The notes under the pieces are model-generated. The model searched no databases. It was given only the letters and a program-made list of their open reading frames with translations, and was not told the DNA's origin. Source: Entoloma clypeatum (taxonomy: Eukaryota; Basidiomycota; Agaricomycetes; Agaricales; Entolomataceae). From it: a DNA stretch of 64,000 nucleotides. Below are positions 22,670 to 32,896 of the stretch, piece by piece. Made by a program: the position numbers and the translations under genes. The stretch lies in the NCBI GenBank assembly GCA_963565915.1, contig OY751487.1:4464001-4528000 (forward strand), given 5' to 3'. How positions within the stretch are numbered: the first letter of the stretch is position 1; every line of letters begins with the position of its first letter.

Positions 22670-23225
22670 TGTTACGGCGATAGCCTACAACAACAAGTTC
22701 AACAGACTGGATCACGTGGGTTCGAACTGGTTCCACAACAAGTCCCTCAATAGGTCGACTTGGTCAATCAGCGAGTTCCTCAGAAGGACGACTTGGTTCG
22801 GGTCCAGCAGAGCTAAGTCCTCGCAAGGCACTTAGTTAGAGAGCGTTCGAAGTGGTAGACAAGTAAGCGTTGTTTGCCTAGGTCAAGCTGAGGACCTCTA
22901 CTCTAAGGTTACAGGTCTTATATACGTTATCCTATAACTATAAATAAGTAAGTGCTGCGCAGGAGCTAAATAAGCCATTGGTTAGATAGATGTTTCAAGG
23001 GGCTGTGGCATAAGAGTCAGAGATAAGGCCGTGAGGCCGTGAGTCAGAGATAACGAGTGAAAATGTATCTAAAAGGGGAATAGTCCGAGTCAGTGTGAGT
23101 CATAGCGCTGATAGAGGGGACACATGTCCCAGGGTCGTCGGAGTTAGGTGAAACGGGGTGTGAGGGGGATCAAGGGTTGAAGGGTCATGTGAAGGTGCGT
23201 AGGAAGAGGGTGAAAAAGTGTAACA
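22670..23225 (-). repeat. Gypsy-2 3' LTR
   Basis: 556 bp. Preceded in element orientation by a purine-rich tract AGAAGGGGGG (23228-23240) that fits the polypurine tract for plus-strand priming. Confidence 0.93.
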
Positions 23226-23266
23226 TTACCCCCCTTCTATGCTTGAAGTCACCGGCTTCAATGTTT

Positions 23267-24163
23267 TCAAGTTGCCATGTTGTGTATGGCATCGTCGTCA
23301 AACTCGTATTGGTCATCTTCCAGCGCTGCATAACCCGGGCCCAAGCACTCGTAATCGTAGTGTCCGGGTGCTTTCTTCCAACACTTCTGACATACATAGT
23401 ATCCGCATTGACACTCAATGTGTCCATCTGCCCTAGCACAAAGGCCGCATTTGCGCCCTTTGTCAATATGTGGCCATCCAGCAGGACGGCGCCAAGGTCC
23501 ACTCGGGGAGTGAGCGCGTCCATGCGTGTCAACCTCATAGTCAAGATAATCGGGTTCGTTGGTGAGATCGATGGGAGTCTGGGATGATGATCCATGCCCT
23601 AATGGAATAGACATGATGGTGCGTGTGGTTTTTCTTCTGGAGCGTTTAACAACTCCATAAGATTTCTTCTTTCCCTTGACGTCGGTCTTGACGTCGGAAA
23701 GGCTTCGGTCGCTGGTCAAGGGCGACGTGGATTCGGGAGAAGTGGTACTTGGAGTGTCGGGGTTTCTGATGACGAGGGGAATCGGATCAGGGATAGGGGT
23801 TGGTTCAGGGGTGGTGGCAAGATCAGGGAGGGGAGTGGTCAGGATAGGGTTTTCTGCAGATGGGTCTAGGAGCGTGACGTCGGGGGTGTTCGTGCGATTA
23901 TGAAACAGCCTTGCAAACTGTTGGTAGACACCTCTGTCTAGGAGCGTGTCGATGTGCCCCTCGATGAGTCGGGCAATGTTGGCGGTGGTATCGTAATGGA
24001 ATTGGCGGAGGGTGATTAGCCCGAACAATGTGTTGATCAAGAATTGGTCGGTCTCATCGTCAATGTGCCGCAGCACTCTGTCATTGTGCTCGGGTTCGGT
24101 CAGGAGCCTAAAGAGGCGGTGTCGGTGAAGTTCCTTGGTGGCGGTATCGAAAACGGTGGTCAT
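23267..24163 (-). CDS. Gypsy-2 ORF3: extra protein with C-terminal cysteine-rich domain
   Basis: 298 codons, starting 25 bp after the pol stop and ending about 40 bp before the 3' LTR, so it is inside the element. The N-terminal 90 residues are predicted helical (contains FLINTLFGLITLRQFHYD). The middle is Pro/Ser/Thr-rich and disordered, with a basic patch GKKKSYGVVKRSRRKT that could be a nuclear localisation signal. The last 75 residues hold seven cysteines spaced C-x2-C-x8-C-x-C-x4-C-x2-C-x11-C with nearby histidines, probably a zinc-binding fold. Ordinary chromoviruses lack such an ORF. It is uninterrupted, which suggests it was functional when the element inserted. It has no signal peptide or membrane helix, so it is not a typical envelope gene. 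Confidence 0.85.
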   Translation of the reverse strand: MTTVFDTATKELHRHRLFRLLTEPEHNDRVLRHIDDETDQFLINTLFGLITLRQFHYDTTANIARLIEGHIDTLLDRGVYQQFARLFHNRTNTPDVTLLDPSAENPILTTPLPDLATTPEPTPIPDPIPLVIRNPDTPSTTSPESTSPLTSDRSLSDVKTDVKGKKKSYGVVKRSRRKTTRTIMSIPLGHGSSSQTPIDLTNEPDYLDYEVDTHGRAHSPSGPWRRPAGWPHIDKGRKCGLCARADGHIECQCGYYVCQKCWKKAPGHYDYECLGPGYAALEDDQYEFDDDAIHNMAT

Positions 24164-24188
24164 GATGAGAGGATGTGGGTTGTTGGGT

Positions 24189-27100
24189 TCAAAGGTGGTG
24201 GGTCTGTTTGTAGTACTCCAGCATTTCTTGGGCTCTTTTTAAGTTGGATTCGGGTTCCCACGTGTTATCACTTGATGGATATCCCATCCACTTGACCAAA
24301 TATTTGTACCCTCTGCCCTGTCGCTTGTGGGTGAGGATTGCTTCTACTTCATACTCGTGTTCTCCTTCGATCAGATCAGGAGGTGGGTTATGGAAGTTTG
24401 GTCCGTGTGTGTCATTTTCCCGATAAGGTGTTAACAAGGAGGCGTGGAAAACGGGGTGGATCTTCCATTGTTCTGGAAGCTTCAGTTTGTACGTCATGGG
24501 CCCAAGTACCTCGGAAATGGTGAAGGGTCCTTCTCTTTTGGGTGCCAGTTTTCTGGAAGGGTATCCGATTCGGAGGTTCTTCCCTTCTAGCCATACTTGT
24601 TCTCCTTTTCCAAACGGAGTGAAACCTCGTGTTGACCTTTCAGCCATCATCTGACGGGCTAGTTCGTGCGCTGCCAGCGCTTCATCTCTTGCTTGTTTCA
24701 GCTCTTTGAGCCGTTCTTCTATGCTTGGCACATTTGTTTTGTCAAATGCCAATGGTATGTCTCTCGGTTCGTATTCCATCATTAGATAGAATGGGGATCG
24801 TTTCGTCGTGGAGTGGGTCCTCTGATTATGACAGAACTCCATTGTTGAGTTGTGATCGTGCCATGTTTCAGGATTATTTGAACAGAACATTCGGAAATAG
24901 ATCTCAAGTTCCTGATTTGCACGTTCCGTTTCTCCATCTGTTTGAGGGTGATAAGCCGTGCTCATCATCAGTTTAATCCCTAGGAGTCGCCCTAGTTCTC
25001 TGAAGACCTGGGAAGCGAACTGCGGCCCTCTGTCCGACAGAATAGAGTCTGGGAGTCCGAATCTTCGGTACACGTGGTCCAAATAAAGTTTGGCAGTAAG
25101 GGTCGTGTCAGTGGTTTTCGTGCAAGGGATGGAAATTACCCCCTTCGTAGAACCATGGTCTACTACGACCATGATACTGTCAAACCCGTTGCTCTCGGGT
25201 AGGTCCGTGATGAAGTTGATCGTCGTTTGGGAGAATGGTCTAGCGTCCTTTTGTGCTTTGATTGGCATTAATCCAGGGTTCGTGGGGTGTGTGTTGACTT
25301 TCATTTGTTGGCAGGTTGCACATCCTCCAACATAATTCTTGACAAACACGTACATTCCTGGCCACCAATAGTTTCGCCTGACCAATTCTAGGGTCTTTAG
25401 ATGTCCCGGATGTCCACTTGGTAGGGAGTCGTGATATCGTTTTGTTATTTCCCGACGCAGAGTCTCATCTGGTGGTACGTAACATCTGTCACGGAAGAAT
25501 AATATCCCGTCTTCTGTTCTCCATTCTGATAAATGGGATTTAATCGGCGGTGTTCCCGATTCTTTTAGGGCGGTGATGGCTTTTGAGAAAAGCTCATCAT
25601 TCTCGGTTGCTTTTAGGATATCTCCTTGTAGTTCAAGGTCTACTGTTTTGATGAAAATGTCATTTGGCAAAACGATAATGTCTTTGTTATCCGTGTCTTC
25701 TTCGGGTATATGGTCCGGTCGCCTTGACAAGGCATCAGACTGGATCATCTTCGATCCTGGGGTGTGTACTAGTTTGAGTTCAAACTCGGAGAGATACAAT
25801 CTCCACTGTGCTTGTCGTCTGTTCAATTTCTGGGGTTCCCGGTAATACGTTAAGTTCTTGTGATCTGATAGAACCACTGTTGGAAACGGTGACCCAAGGA
25901 GGTAGTGCCTCCAGGTTTCCAATGATCGGATAATTCCCAAGAGTTCCCGATCATAGATCTCATAGTTCCGCTCTGGCGCAGAGAACGAGTGCGATATATA
26001 TCCGCAGGGGTGCCAGTCTCCATTCACATCTTGTTGGTGCAGTACTGCTCCTGTCGCCCATTTGGATGCATCAGATTCTATGATGAACAGTTTGTCAGTG
26101 TTTGGCATTAACAATACTGGTGATTCCGCGAATTTGTCCTTTAATGTGTCAAATGCCGTTTGGCAGTCTTCATTCCATTCCCATTCTTGATCCTTTTTGG
26201 TCAGATCATTCATGGGTTTGGCAATGTCCGAGTAGTGTCCGATAAACCTTCGATAGAAGTTTCCAAATCCAAGGAAGGATCTGACCTGTTTTACAGTCAC
26301 AGGTTCTGGCCATTTTGCTATCCCCAATAACTTAACGGGGTCCATTGTGATTTCATTTTCTTTGATAATGAGTCCGAGGTATTCACATTGTCTGACTCCA
26401 AATTCGCATTTTTCCAGGTTGAGATAGAGATCGTTCTCCATTTTCTTAAGCACATGGAGTGTCCGTTCAGTGTTGATTTCATCATTGACCGAGAATATGA
26501 AGATGTCGTCCAAATAAATGAGCAACCATCCTTCTTCAAGTTCTTCTTTGAAAATTTCGTTCATCATCGCCTGAAACGTGGGAGGCATGCCTGCCAGTCC
26601 AAAAAAGGCAACCAAGGGTTTGTACAACCCTCGATTGGTTTTGAATGCAGCCTTCCACTCATCGCCAGGTTTGATCTGTACATTGTTGTATCCCCAACGC
26701 ATGTCCAGTTTGGTAAAGACCTTTGCTCCTTTTAGTTTGTCCAGTAAATCTCCAACCAGGGGTAACGGGTATGCGTTCTTCACCATTCCTTCATTCAATC
26801 GCCGATAGTCTTGACATGGTCTGAGTTTATCTGAGTCCTTTTTTGCCACAAAGAAAAAGGGTGATGCCATTGGTGATTTCGAGGGTCTGATGTACCCCTT
26901 TCGAAGGTTCTCATCAAGGAATTCATCCAATTTCGTTTGTTCTTCCGGTGACAAAGGATAAACCTTACAGTCTTTCAGGGTGAAGTCTGGTTTCAAGTCA
27001 ATTGCGTGGTCCCATGGTTTATGTTCCGGTAATCTCTCAGATGCCGTTTTCTCAAACACCTTCTGATACTGATCGTATTGTTCTGGTAGTTCTTTCTTTG

Positions 27101-27881
27101 GTTTGTCCGTGGTGTCCGTGTTGTGTGTCAGTTTCTGGGAGATCGAGGTTTTGGCTTGGATCCAAATATCCTCAATGGGTTCGTCCGTTGTGACATATGT
27201 CCTGAATAGGTCCAGGTCATCGTCTGATTCTTTATCTATTCTTTTCAAGATAGGTCCATTTGCCGGTAGAGCCTCCTTTTTCGGTTTAAGGGTCTCTTCA
27301 TCATCAATTTCTTCTACTGTTGCGAAGATCCTTTGTTTGGGTTTTTCTTTCATCCATGCTGCCATTGCAATGGGTTTCTTGTCTTTTGATGCTAATAGCT
27401 CATCAAATTTCTTCCTCATGACCCCTGCCAGAGTCTTCTTGAACCTGATAGTTTCAATATCCAAGGTTCCTCTTTCCCAATCAATCTTCGGGTTGTATTG
27501 TTTTAACCAGGGTAACCCCAAAATGGCGGTTTCCTTTCCAAGTCCAGTTACCAAGAATCTGACGTTGAGTTCTTTGTTATCGATCCAGATTTTCTTCCAT
27601 GTACAATGGGTGATCGTTCCTTCTTTGTTCTTTGTTCCGTCCACATTGAACACACGAATGGGCTTTAGTAATGGGATAAGCTCCATTCGGTTAGCTGTGG
27701 CGAACTTCTGGTCCAAGAAGGTTCCTCCTGCCCCTGAGTCTATCAGGGCGTTTATCTTTAGTCTTTCATCGATGCTTTCTCCTTCTCCTGACATTGAAAT
27801 GGGGATCAAAAAAGATTTGTCATTCATGTCGGCTACAATTACAGGTGATAGGGAGATTGAAAACTGAGCGGGGGCTGACAT
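24189..27881 (-). CDS. Gypsy-2 pol polyprotein, intact
   Basis: 1230 codons without a stop. Domains in order: retropepsin (NALIDSGAGGTFLD, about residue 45); reverse transcriptase (LDMRWGYNNVQIKPGDEW and catalytic LIYLDDIFIFS); RNase H (IESDASKWATGAVLHQ, YDRELLGIIRSLETWRHYL); integrase with an HHCC finger (GHPGHLKTLELVRRNYWWPG, then CATCQQMK) and D-D-E core (VVVDHGSTKG, LSDRGPQFAS, DGETERANQELE); a GPY/F-like segment (KREGPFTISEVLGP); and a C-terminal chromodomain (EYEVEAILTHKRQGRGYKYL, WMGYPSSDNTWEPESNL), which in chromoviruses targets insertion by binding modified histone tails. Its start lies 12 bp after the gag stop in another frame. Confidence 0.96.
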   Translation of the reverse strand: MSAPAQFSISLSPVIVADMNDKSFLIPISMSGEGESIDERLKINALIDSGAGGTFLDQKFATANRMELIPLLKPIRVFNVDGTKNKEGTITHCTWKKIWIDNKELNVRFLVTGLGKETAILGLPWLKQYNPKIDWERGTLDIETIRFKKTLAGVMRKKFDELLASKDKKPIAMAAWMKEKPKQRIFATVEEIDDEETLKPKKEALPANGPILKRIDKESDDDLDLFRTYVTTDEPIEDIWIQAKTSISQKLTHNTDTTDKPKKELPEQYDQYQKVFEKTASERLPEHKPWDHAIDLKPDFTLKDCKVYPLSPEEQTKLDEFLDENLRKGYIRPSKSPMASPFFFVAKKDSDKLRPCQDYRRLNEGMVKNAYPLPLVGDLLDKLKGAKVFTKLDMRWGYNNVQIKPGDEWKAAFKTNRGLYKPLVAFFGLAGMPPTFQAMMNEIFKEELEEGWLLIYLDDIFIFSVNDEINTERTLHVLKKMENDLYLNLEKCEFGVRQCEYLGLIIKENEITMDPVKLLGIAKWPEPVTVKQVRSFLGFGNFYRRFIGHYSDIAKPMNDLTKKDQEWEWNEDCQTAFDTLKDKFAESPVLLMPNTDKLFIIESDASKWATGAVLHQQDVNGDWHPCGYISHSFSAPERNYEIYDRELLGIIRSLETWRHYLLGSPFPTVVLSDHKNLTYYREPQKLNRRQAQWRLYLSEFELKLVHTPGSKMIQSDALSRRPDHIPEEDTDNKDIIVLPNDIFIKTVDLELQGDILKATENDELFSKAITALKESGTPPIKSHLSEWRTEDGILFFRDRCYVPPDETLRREITKRYHDSLPSGHPGHLKTLELVRRNYWWPGMYVFVKNYVGGCATCQQMKVNTHPTNPGLMPIKAQKDARPFSQTTINFITDLPESNGFDSIMVVVDHGSTKGVISIPCTKTTDTTLTAKLYLDHVYRRFGLPDSILSDRGPQFASQVFRELGRLLGIKLMMSTAYHPQTDGETERANQELEIYFRMFCSNNPETWHDHNSTMEFCHNQRTHSTTKRSPFYLMMEYEPRDIPLAFDKTNVPSIEERLKELKQARDEALAAHELARQMMAERSTRGFTPFGKGEQVWLEGKNLRIGYPSRKLAPKREGPFTISEVLGPMTYKLKLPEQWKIHPVFHASLLTPYRENDTHGPNFHNPPPDLIEGEHEYEVEAILTHKRQGRGYKYLVKWMGYPSSDNTWEPESNLKRAQEMLEYYKQTHHL

Positions 27882-27895
27882 CGGTACAGGCCGCT

Positions 27896-29020
27896 TTATT
27901 GAAAACCCTGTTTCTCCATTTCGGAGATCAAGGCGTCTTGTTCCTCATTTGGTAAGTCCTTGAAAATGCCTCGGATATGGGCATATGCGTCGAATGCTTT
28001 TTTGAACGTATTGTTCGCAACCGGGGTTTTTCCTCCTTTGTGTGCATCAGCACGATGTCCTGCCTGGTGGCAGACGAAGCACAACCCTTTCTTGAAGTGG
28101 TCGTCTCTTTCTTCAGCAGTCAGCCGGTCAATGTCCATGGCATTAGGGTCTGGGGCGAAATGCGCGTTTCAGGGTGCGGGGTTATAGTTCACTTTGAACT
28201 TCTTTTTTTCCCCCATCAGGTCTGAGTCTTTGAGCCACTGCCTTGGCCCTTCTCCACTGGTTGTCCAGTCTGGACGCCGTGGTGTACCATTCTTCCATTG
28301 TTCCTGGGACCTTATCAAGGCCCAAGATCTTGTCTCTGAGCGCGTGTGGCAACGCTTCCATGAAGTAGTCTCTGAGAGATCGATCGTCTTTGATCAGACT
28401 CTCTGCAGCCCATAACTTGAATTTTTCAACATATTCGTCGGCAGTCATGCCTTCCATTCTTTGTGTTTTCATCATGGTTAACGCGTCTCCTTCTTTGTCG
28501 GCTGGGGAAAACGACTTCCTCAGTTTCTCGATGAACTCCGCATATTTCGGGTACACGGATACTCCGGTGGTGCTGATATCTCTGTGCCAGGACTCCTTCC
28601 AGGGTCCGGCAGTTCCTCCTTTCATGTATGAGACAGTGAACAGGATTTTCTTCTTGTCGGAGTTGTAAATGTCATCGTTCATCTCCAGGTACAGGTTCGC
28701 GTCGAACAAAAATTCAGATAGTTTCCTTCTATCTCCATTGAAGATCGCCGGCGGGCTGATCTTGATTTCTTTTTCTGGGGTCCTTGCTTGAGAAGTCATT
28801 TCTACAAGTGGAGTCTCTGGGGTGTCTGGGGTTGGTCTGGGTGCAGCAACAGCAGCAGCTGGCGGCGGTAGGTTTCGTCTCGGAGAGAGGTAAGAGGGTG
28901 ATGTGGGGTTGACTGGTACGAAAGAGGAGGTTACTCTTCTGTACGGTGTCGGCGGTGGTCGTGGTGTGATAGGTGCGTCAACGAACTCCTGTTCGTCTTC
29001 TGAGTCGGACGGGACTCCAA
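27896..29020 (-). pseudogene. Gypsy-2 gag, frameshifted
   Basis: The longest open part runs 28799-28182 from MTSQARTPEKEIKISPP, with the capsid-like AIFNGDRRKLSEFLFDANLY and SWHRDIS. The same frame is open upstream of this ATG to about 29010 with a Pro-rich stretch, so the true start may be earlier. At 28205-28212 a GGGGGAAAAAAAG tract marks a one-base frame change; the next frame meets TGA at 28169-28171 and then continues as 28138-27896. The C-terminal knuckle reads CFVCHQAGHRADAH, C-x2-C-x4-H-x4-H, with His instead of the last Cys. Confidence 0.85.
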
Positions 29021-29079
29021 AGGTGGATCATCGGGGAAGAATCTTTGCGTCTAAAACCGCGGTGGGTTGACGACGTTGA

Positions 29080-29091
29080 TCAGCTTGACCT
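29080..29091 (-). promoter_or_regulatory. Gypsy-2 putative self-priming site
   Basis: In element orientation AGGTCAAGCTGA follows the 5' LTR after two or three bases. Its exact reverse complement TCAGCTTGACCT lies inside the LTR (29304-29315 on the window), about 33 nt downstream of TATATAAG. Same layout as in Gypsy-1, with a different sequence. Confidence 0.65.
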
Positions 29092-29093
29092 TT

Positions 29094-29649
29094 TGTTACG
29101 GCGATAGCCTACAACAACAAGTTCAACAGATCGGATCACGTGGGTTCGAACTGGTTCCACAACAAGTCCCTCAATAGGTCGACTTGGTCAATCAGCGAGT
29201 TCCTCAGAAGGACGACTCGGTTTGGGTCAAGCAGAGCTAAGTCCTCGCAAGGCACTTAGTTAGAGAGCGTTTGAAGTGGTAGACAAGTAAGCGTTGTTTG
29301 CCTAGGTCAAGCTGAGGACCTCTACTCTAAGGTTACAGGTCTTATATATGTTATCCTATAGCTATAAATAAGTAAGTGCTGCACAGGAGCTAAATAAGCC
29401 ATTGGTTAGATAGATGTTTCAAGGGGCTGTGGCATAAGAGTCAGAGATAAGGCCGTGAGGCCGTGAGTCAGAGATAACGAGTGAAAATGTATCTAAAAGG
29501 GGAATAGTCCGAGTCAGTGTGAGTCATAGCACTGATAGAGGGGACACATGTCCCAGGGTCGTCGGAGTTAGGTGAAACGGGGTGTGAGGGGGATCAAGGG
29601 TTGAAGGGTCGTGTGAAGGTGCGTAGGAAGAGGGTGAAAAAGTGTAACA
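29094..29649 (-). repeat. Gypsy-2 5' LTR
   Basis: 556 bp. Promoter-like TATATAAGACC read on the minus strand (about 29338-29348). Confidence 0.93.
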
Positions 29650-32600
29650 TAACCGGTGCCCAACAACATGTCGAACCAAACACTCGGATTTCAGGATTAA
29701 TCTTAATGGTCGCAAACACTGGGTTCGCATGGTTGAGGTGCGTGACAAAGGTGCACCCAAAAAGTCGGATCAGAAATGGAAGCCTGGAGACCCTATTCTG
29801 GAAGCTGTCACTCCCACACCACCTCCCACAACCAAACGACCCTCATATGTTGAACGATTTGCTCATCTCTTCGAAAAATAGAACTTTGATAAGATCCCAA
29901 AGGAGAGGGAATGGGACCATGATATTGAACTTACACCGGACGCACCAAAGGAACTAGGGGGAAATACATATCCTATGACGCAAAAGGAAAGATCCGCCCA
30001 TCCAAATCCCCTTATGCCTCCCCTTGCTTCTTCATCAACAAGAAGGATGGCTCCAAACGATTGGTACAAGATTACCGCATGGTCAATAAATTCACGGTCA
30101 AAGACAAGTTCCCACTCCCACGAATATCCGATCTCTTGGACGTACTGAAAGGGTCTACTTCAATAAAATGGACATCATGTGGGGCTATAACAACGTCCGG
30201 ATTAAGGAGGGCGATGAATGGAAAGCTGCCTTCCTCACCAGTCGAGGATTGTTTGAACCATTGGTCATGTTTTTCGGTCTTTGCAACTCCCCGGGAACGT
30301 TCTCTCGAATGATGGCTAGTCTATTCCGGGACCAGATCCGCCGATATATCTGCGTGATCTACATGGATGACATCGTGGTTATCGGTAAAACCAAGGAAGA
30401 ACTCACGCAAAACACCAAAGAAATCCTACAAATCCTATCGGACAATGATTTGTTCCTAAAGGAGAAGAAGTTCTTATGGGAAGTAATGAAATGTCCTATA
30501 TTGGGATATGTGGTTGGTGAGGGACGTGTTGAGATGGAAACTGAGAAGGTGGATACAATTCAAAACTGGCGAGCACCCACATCAAAAAAGAAAGTTCAGA
30601 AGTTCCTTGGATTTGCTAACTTCTATCGACGTTTTATTGAAGGATACTCAAACATTGCGAAACCTCTCACCGCGCTCACAGGCGGTACGGCATTTACTTG
30701 GGGACCAACAGAGCGGCAAGCTTTTGAAGGTCTCATATGGGCAATTACATCGGCACCAGTCTTGGCATTACCGAAACCAGAGGGACAGTTCAGGGTTGAA
30801 ACCGATGCATCGGGCTATGCAATTGGAGCAGTGCTCTCTCAGAAGCAAGACGACAAATGGCACCCCATTGCGTTCTTGTCGCGGACCATGTCCGCGGCTG
30901 AACAGAATTATGAGATATACAACAAGGAACTCCTGGCAGTTGTGGAAGCATTAAAAGATTGGAGACACTATCTGCTCGAAGCCAGGGAACGTTTCGAAAT
31001 CTTGACCGATCACAAGAACCTGGAATATTTCTGTCGTCCTCAGGACCTGAATCAATGACAGCGACGCTGGAAAATGAAGTTACAAGAGTATGACTTCGAA
31101 TTATGGCATGTGCCCGGCAAGACCAATGCAAAAGCGGACATCCTGTCACGCTTACCCTGGTATGAAGCGGAACTCGAACCACAGGACAGTGACCAAATGC
31201 TCAAGGAGGGACTATTCTTGAAACGGTTGGAATCAGAAGATGTGGTACAAATGGAGATGTTCACGGAGGAACAATTCTTTGAAGGGGGTGAGACATCTGA
31301 TTCCATCAAAATTGGAAACATCACAACCATCAAAAACCCATGGATTGCACGCATCAAGGCTTCGAACCGCATGGAGACAGAAGTAGCGCAGGGCCTAAAA
31401 AAGAATCCTCATTGGTATCAACAGGAGAATGGGATCACCTATGCAGGAGAACGAGTCTATGTCCCGCCAGATCCACAATTACGACAAGAATTGATGTTCG
31501 AGTCACACGATGCACCAGTGGCTGGACATCCAGAACAGTACCGGACACATGAACTCCTCACTCGCACCTACTGGTGGCCTACCATACTGCATGATGTGAA
31601 GAAGTACATGAAGGGTTGCGACACTTGTCAATGCAACAAGATTAACCGACAAAAGCGACATGCTCCGCTACATCCCCATGCAGCACCAAGTCACCCATGG
31701 GAAGACATAGGAATCGACGTCGTGGGACTGATACCAGAATCTGATGGAAAAAACGCAATTCTGGTCATCATGGATAGACATTCAAAGATGCTTCACCTTA
31801 TTCTGACAACCGTGGAACTATCAGCTGAAGGATTAGCCAAGATCTATCGGGATCAGATATGGAAGCTTCATGGGATCCCCAAGAAGATCATCAGTGATAG
31901 GGGACCGCAGTTCGCCGCAAAGTTCATGGAGATACTCTGCTGCATGCTAGGGATCAAGAGGAACCTGTCCACCGCATACCACCCACAGACTGACGGACAG
32001 GCCGAGCGATCGCATCAGGAGACGGAAGCGTTCTTACGAAACTTTGTCAACCATCTACAGGATGATTGGGCTGAATGGATCGCAATCGCAGAGTTCCAGT
32101 ACAATGACAAAGAACATCAGGCGACGAAGCACACTCCATTCTACCTCAACTACGGTTTACATCCGTGGAAGGGAGAGCTCGTATTAGAAGATACCAATCC
32201 GGCTGCCAACGACTTCTTGAAAAAACTCAAACAGGCACGAGAAGAAGCCAATGCTGCGCTGAAACAAGCACAGGATCAGATGAAGAAGACAGTTGACACA
32301 CGGCGAAGTCCGTCTCAGAACTACCACATCGGAGACAAGGTGTGGCTGGAAGGGACTAACATCAGGACCAATCGCCCCTCAAAGAAACTTGATGCACTCC
32401 GACATGGACCATTCAAAGTCCTAGAGAAGAAAGGAGCTAGCGCGTACCTTCTTGATCTTCCCAAGACTTGGAAGATGATTCACCCTGTGTTCAACGAGAC
32501 CCTGTTGTCACCATATGAAACTCCGAAGTACGCCATCCAGAAAAAGAAACCAGCCCCTGATCCGATCATTGTCGAAGGACGAGAAGAGTACCATGTGTCT

Positions 32601-32762
32601 ACGATCCTAGACTCTCGAAAGTTCCACGGAAAGATCCAGTACCTCGTCCAGTGGGAAGGATATGGTCCAGAAGAGAACACATGGGAACCTCGAGCTAATG
32701 TTCAGAACACTCAAGATTTGATCCGTGATTTCCATCGGCAGAACCCGTCTCGCCCACGATAA
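29650..32762 (+). pseudogene. Gypsy-1 pol, 3' part (RT, RNase H, integrase, chromodomain)
   Basis: After the Gypsy-2 insert the frame resumes and shows one stop (TAG near 29879) and a shift near 29960. From 30168 the RT reads [18 protein letters not shown] with the catalytic YMDDIVV box, then RNase H (VETDASGYAIGAVL, YNKELLAVVEALKDWRHYL). TGA at 31056-31058 sits where related elements have Arg. The integrase follows: HHCC finger (GHPEQYRTHELLTRTYWWP, CDTCQCNK), DDE blocks (VIMDRHSKM, ISDRGPQFAA, DGQAERSHQETE), then a chromodomain (EYHVSTILDSRKFHGKIQYL, WEGYGPEENTWEP). The polyprotein cannot be made in one piece. Confidence 0.92.
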
Positions 32763-32896
32763 AAGACAACTCTCAGAATCCATGACAAGTATCGACCTCA
32801 TCAGTCAACCACACACCGAGTTCCCTGCTCTAGTCCTTTTCCCTGCCCAATATAGCCTCCCCCTTCTTCTTCTATCTCTCAACCATCCTCGCCGCC

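Larger units (their letters stand above)
22670..29649 (-). mobile_element. Inner Ty3/gypsy chromovirus (Gypsy-2), nearly intact
   Basis: LTRs of 556 bp at 22670-23225 and 29094-29649 (TGTTAC to GTAACA), with target-site duplication TAACC (22665-22669, 29650-29654) inside Gypsy-1. On the minus strand: gag, pol with an uninterrupted 1230-codon frame, and a third ORF before the 3' LTR. LTRs differ at roughly a dozen sites by eye (about 2%), against about 4% for Gypsy-1, so this is the younger insertion. Gag carries one frameshift and one TGA, so this copy is probably not autonomous. Confidence 0.96.

Noticed and set aside
23267..24163. Gypsy-2 ORF3 as a retroviral-type envelope gene
   Set aside because: There is no signal peptide, no transmembrane segment and no fusion-peptide-like sequence.
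27103..27867. 254-codon plus-strand frame
   Set aside because: Antisense to the protease and linker of the intact Gypsy-2 pol.
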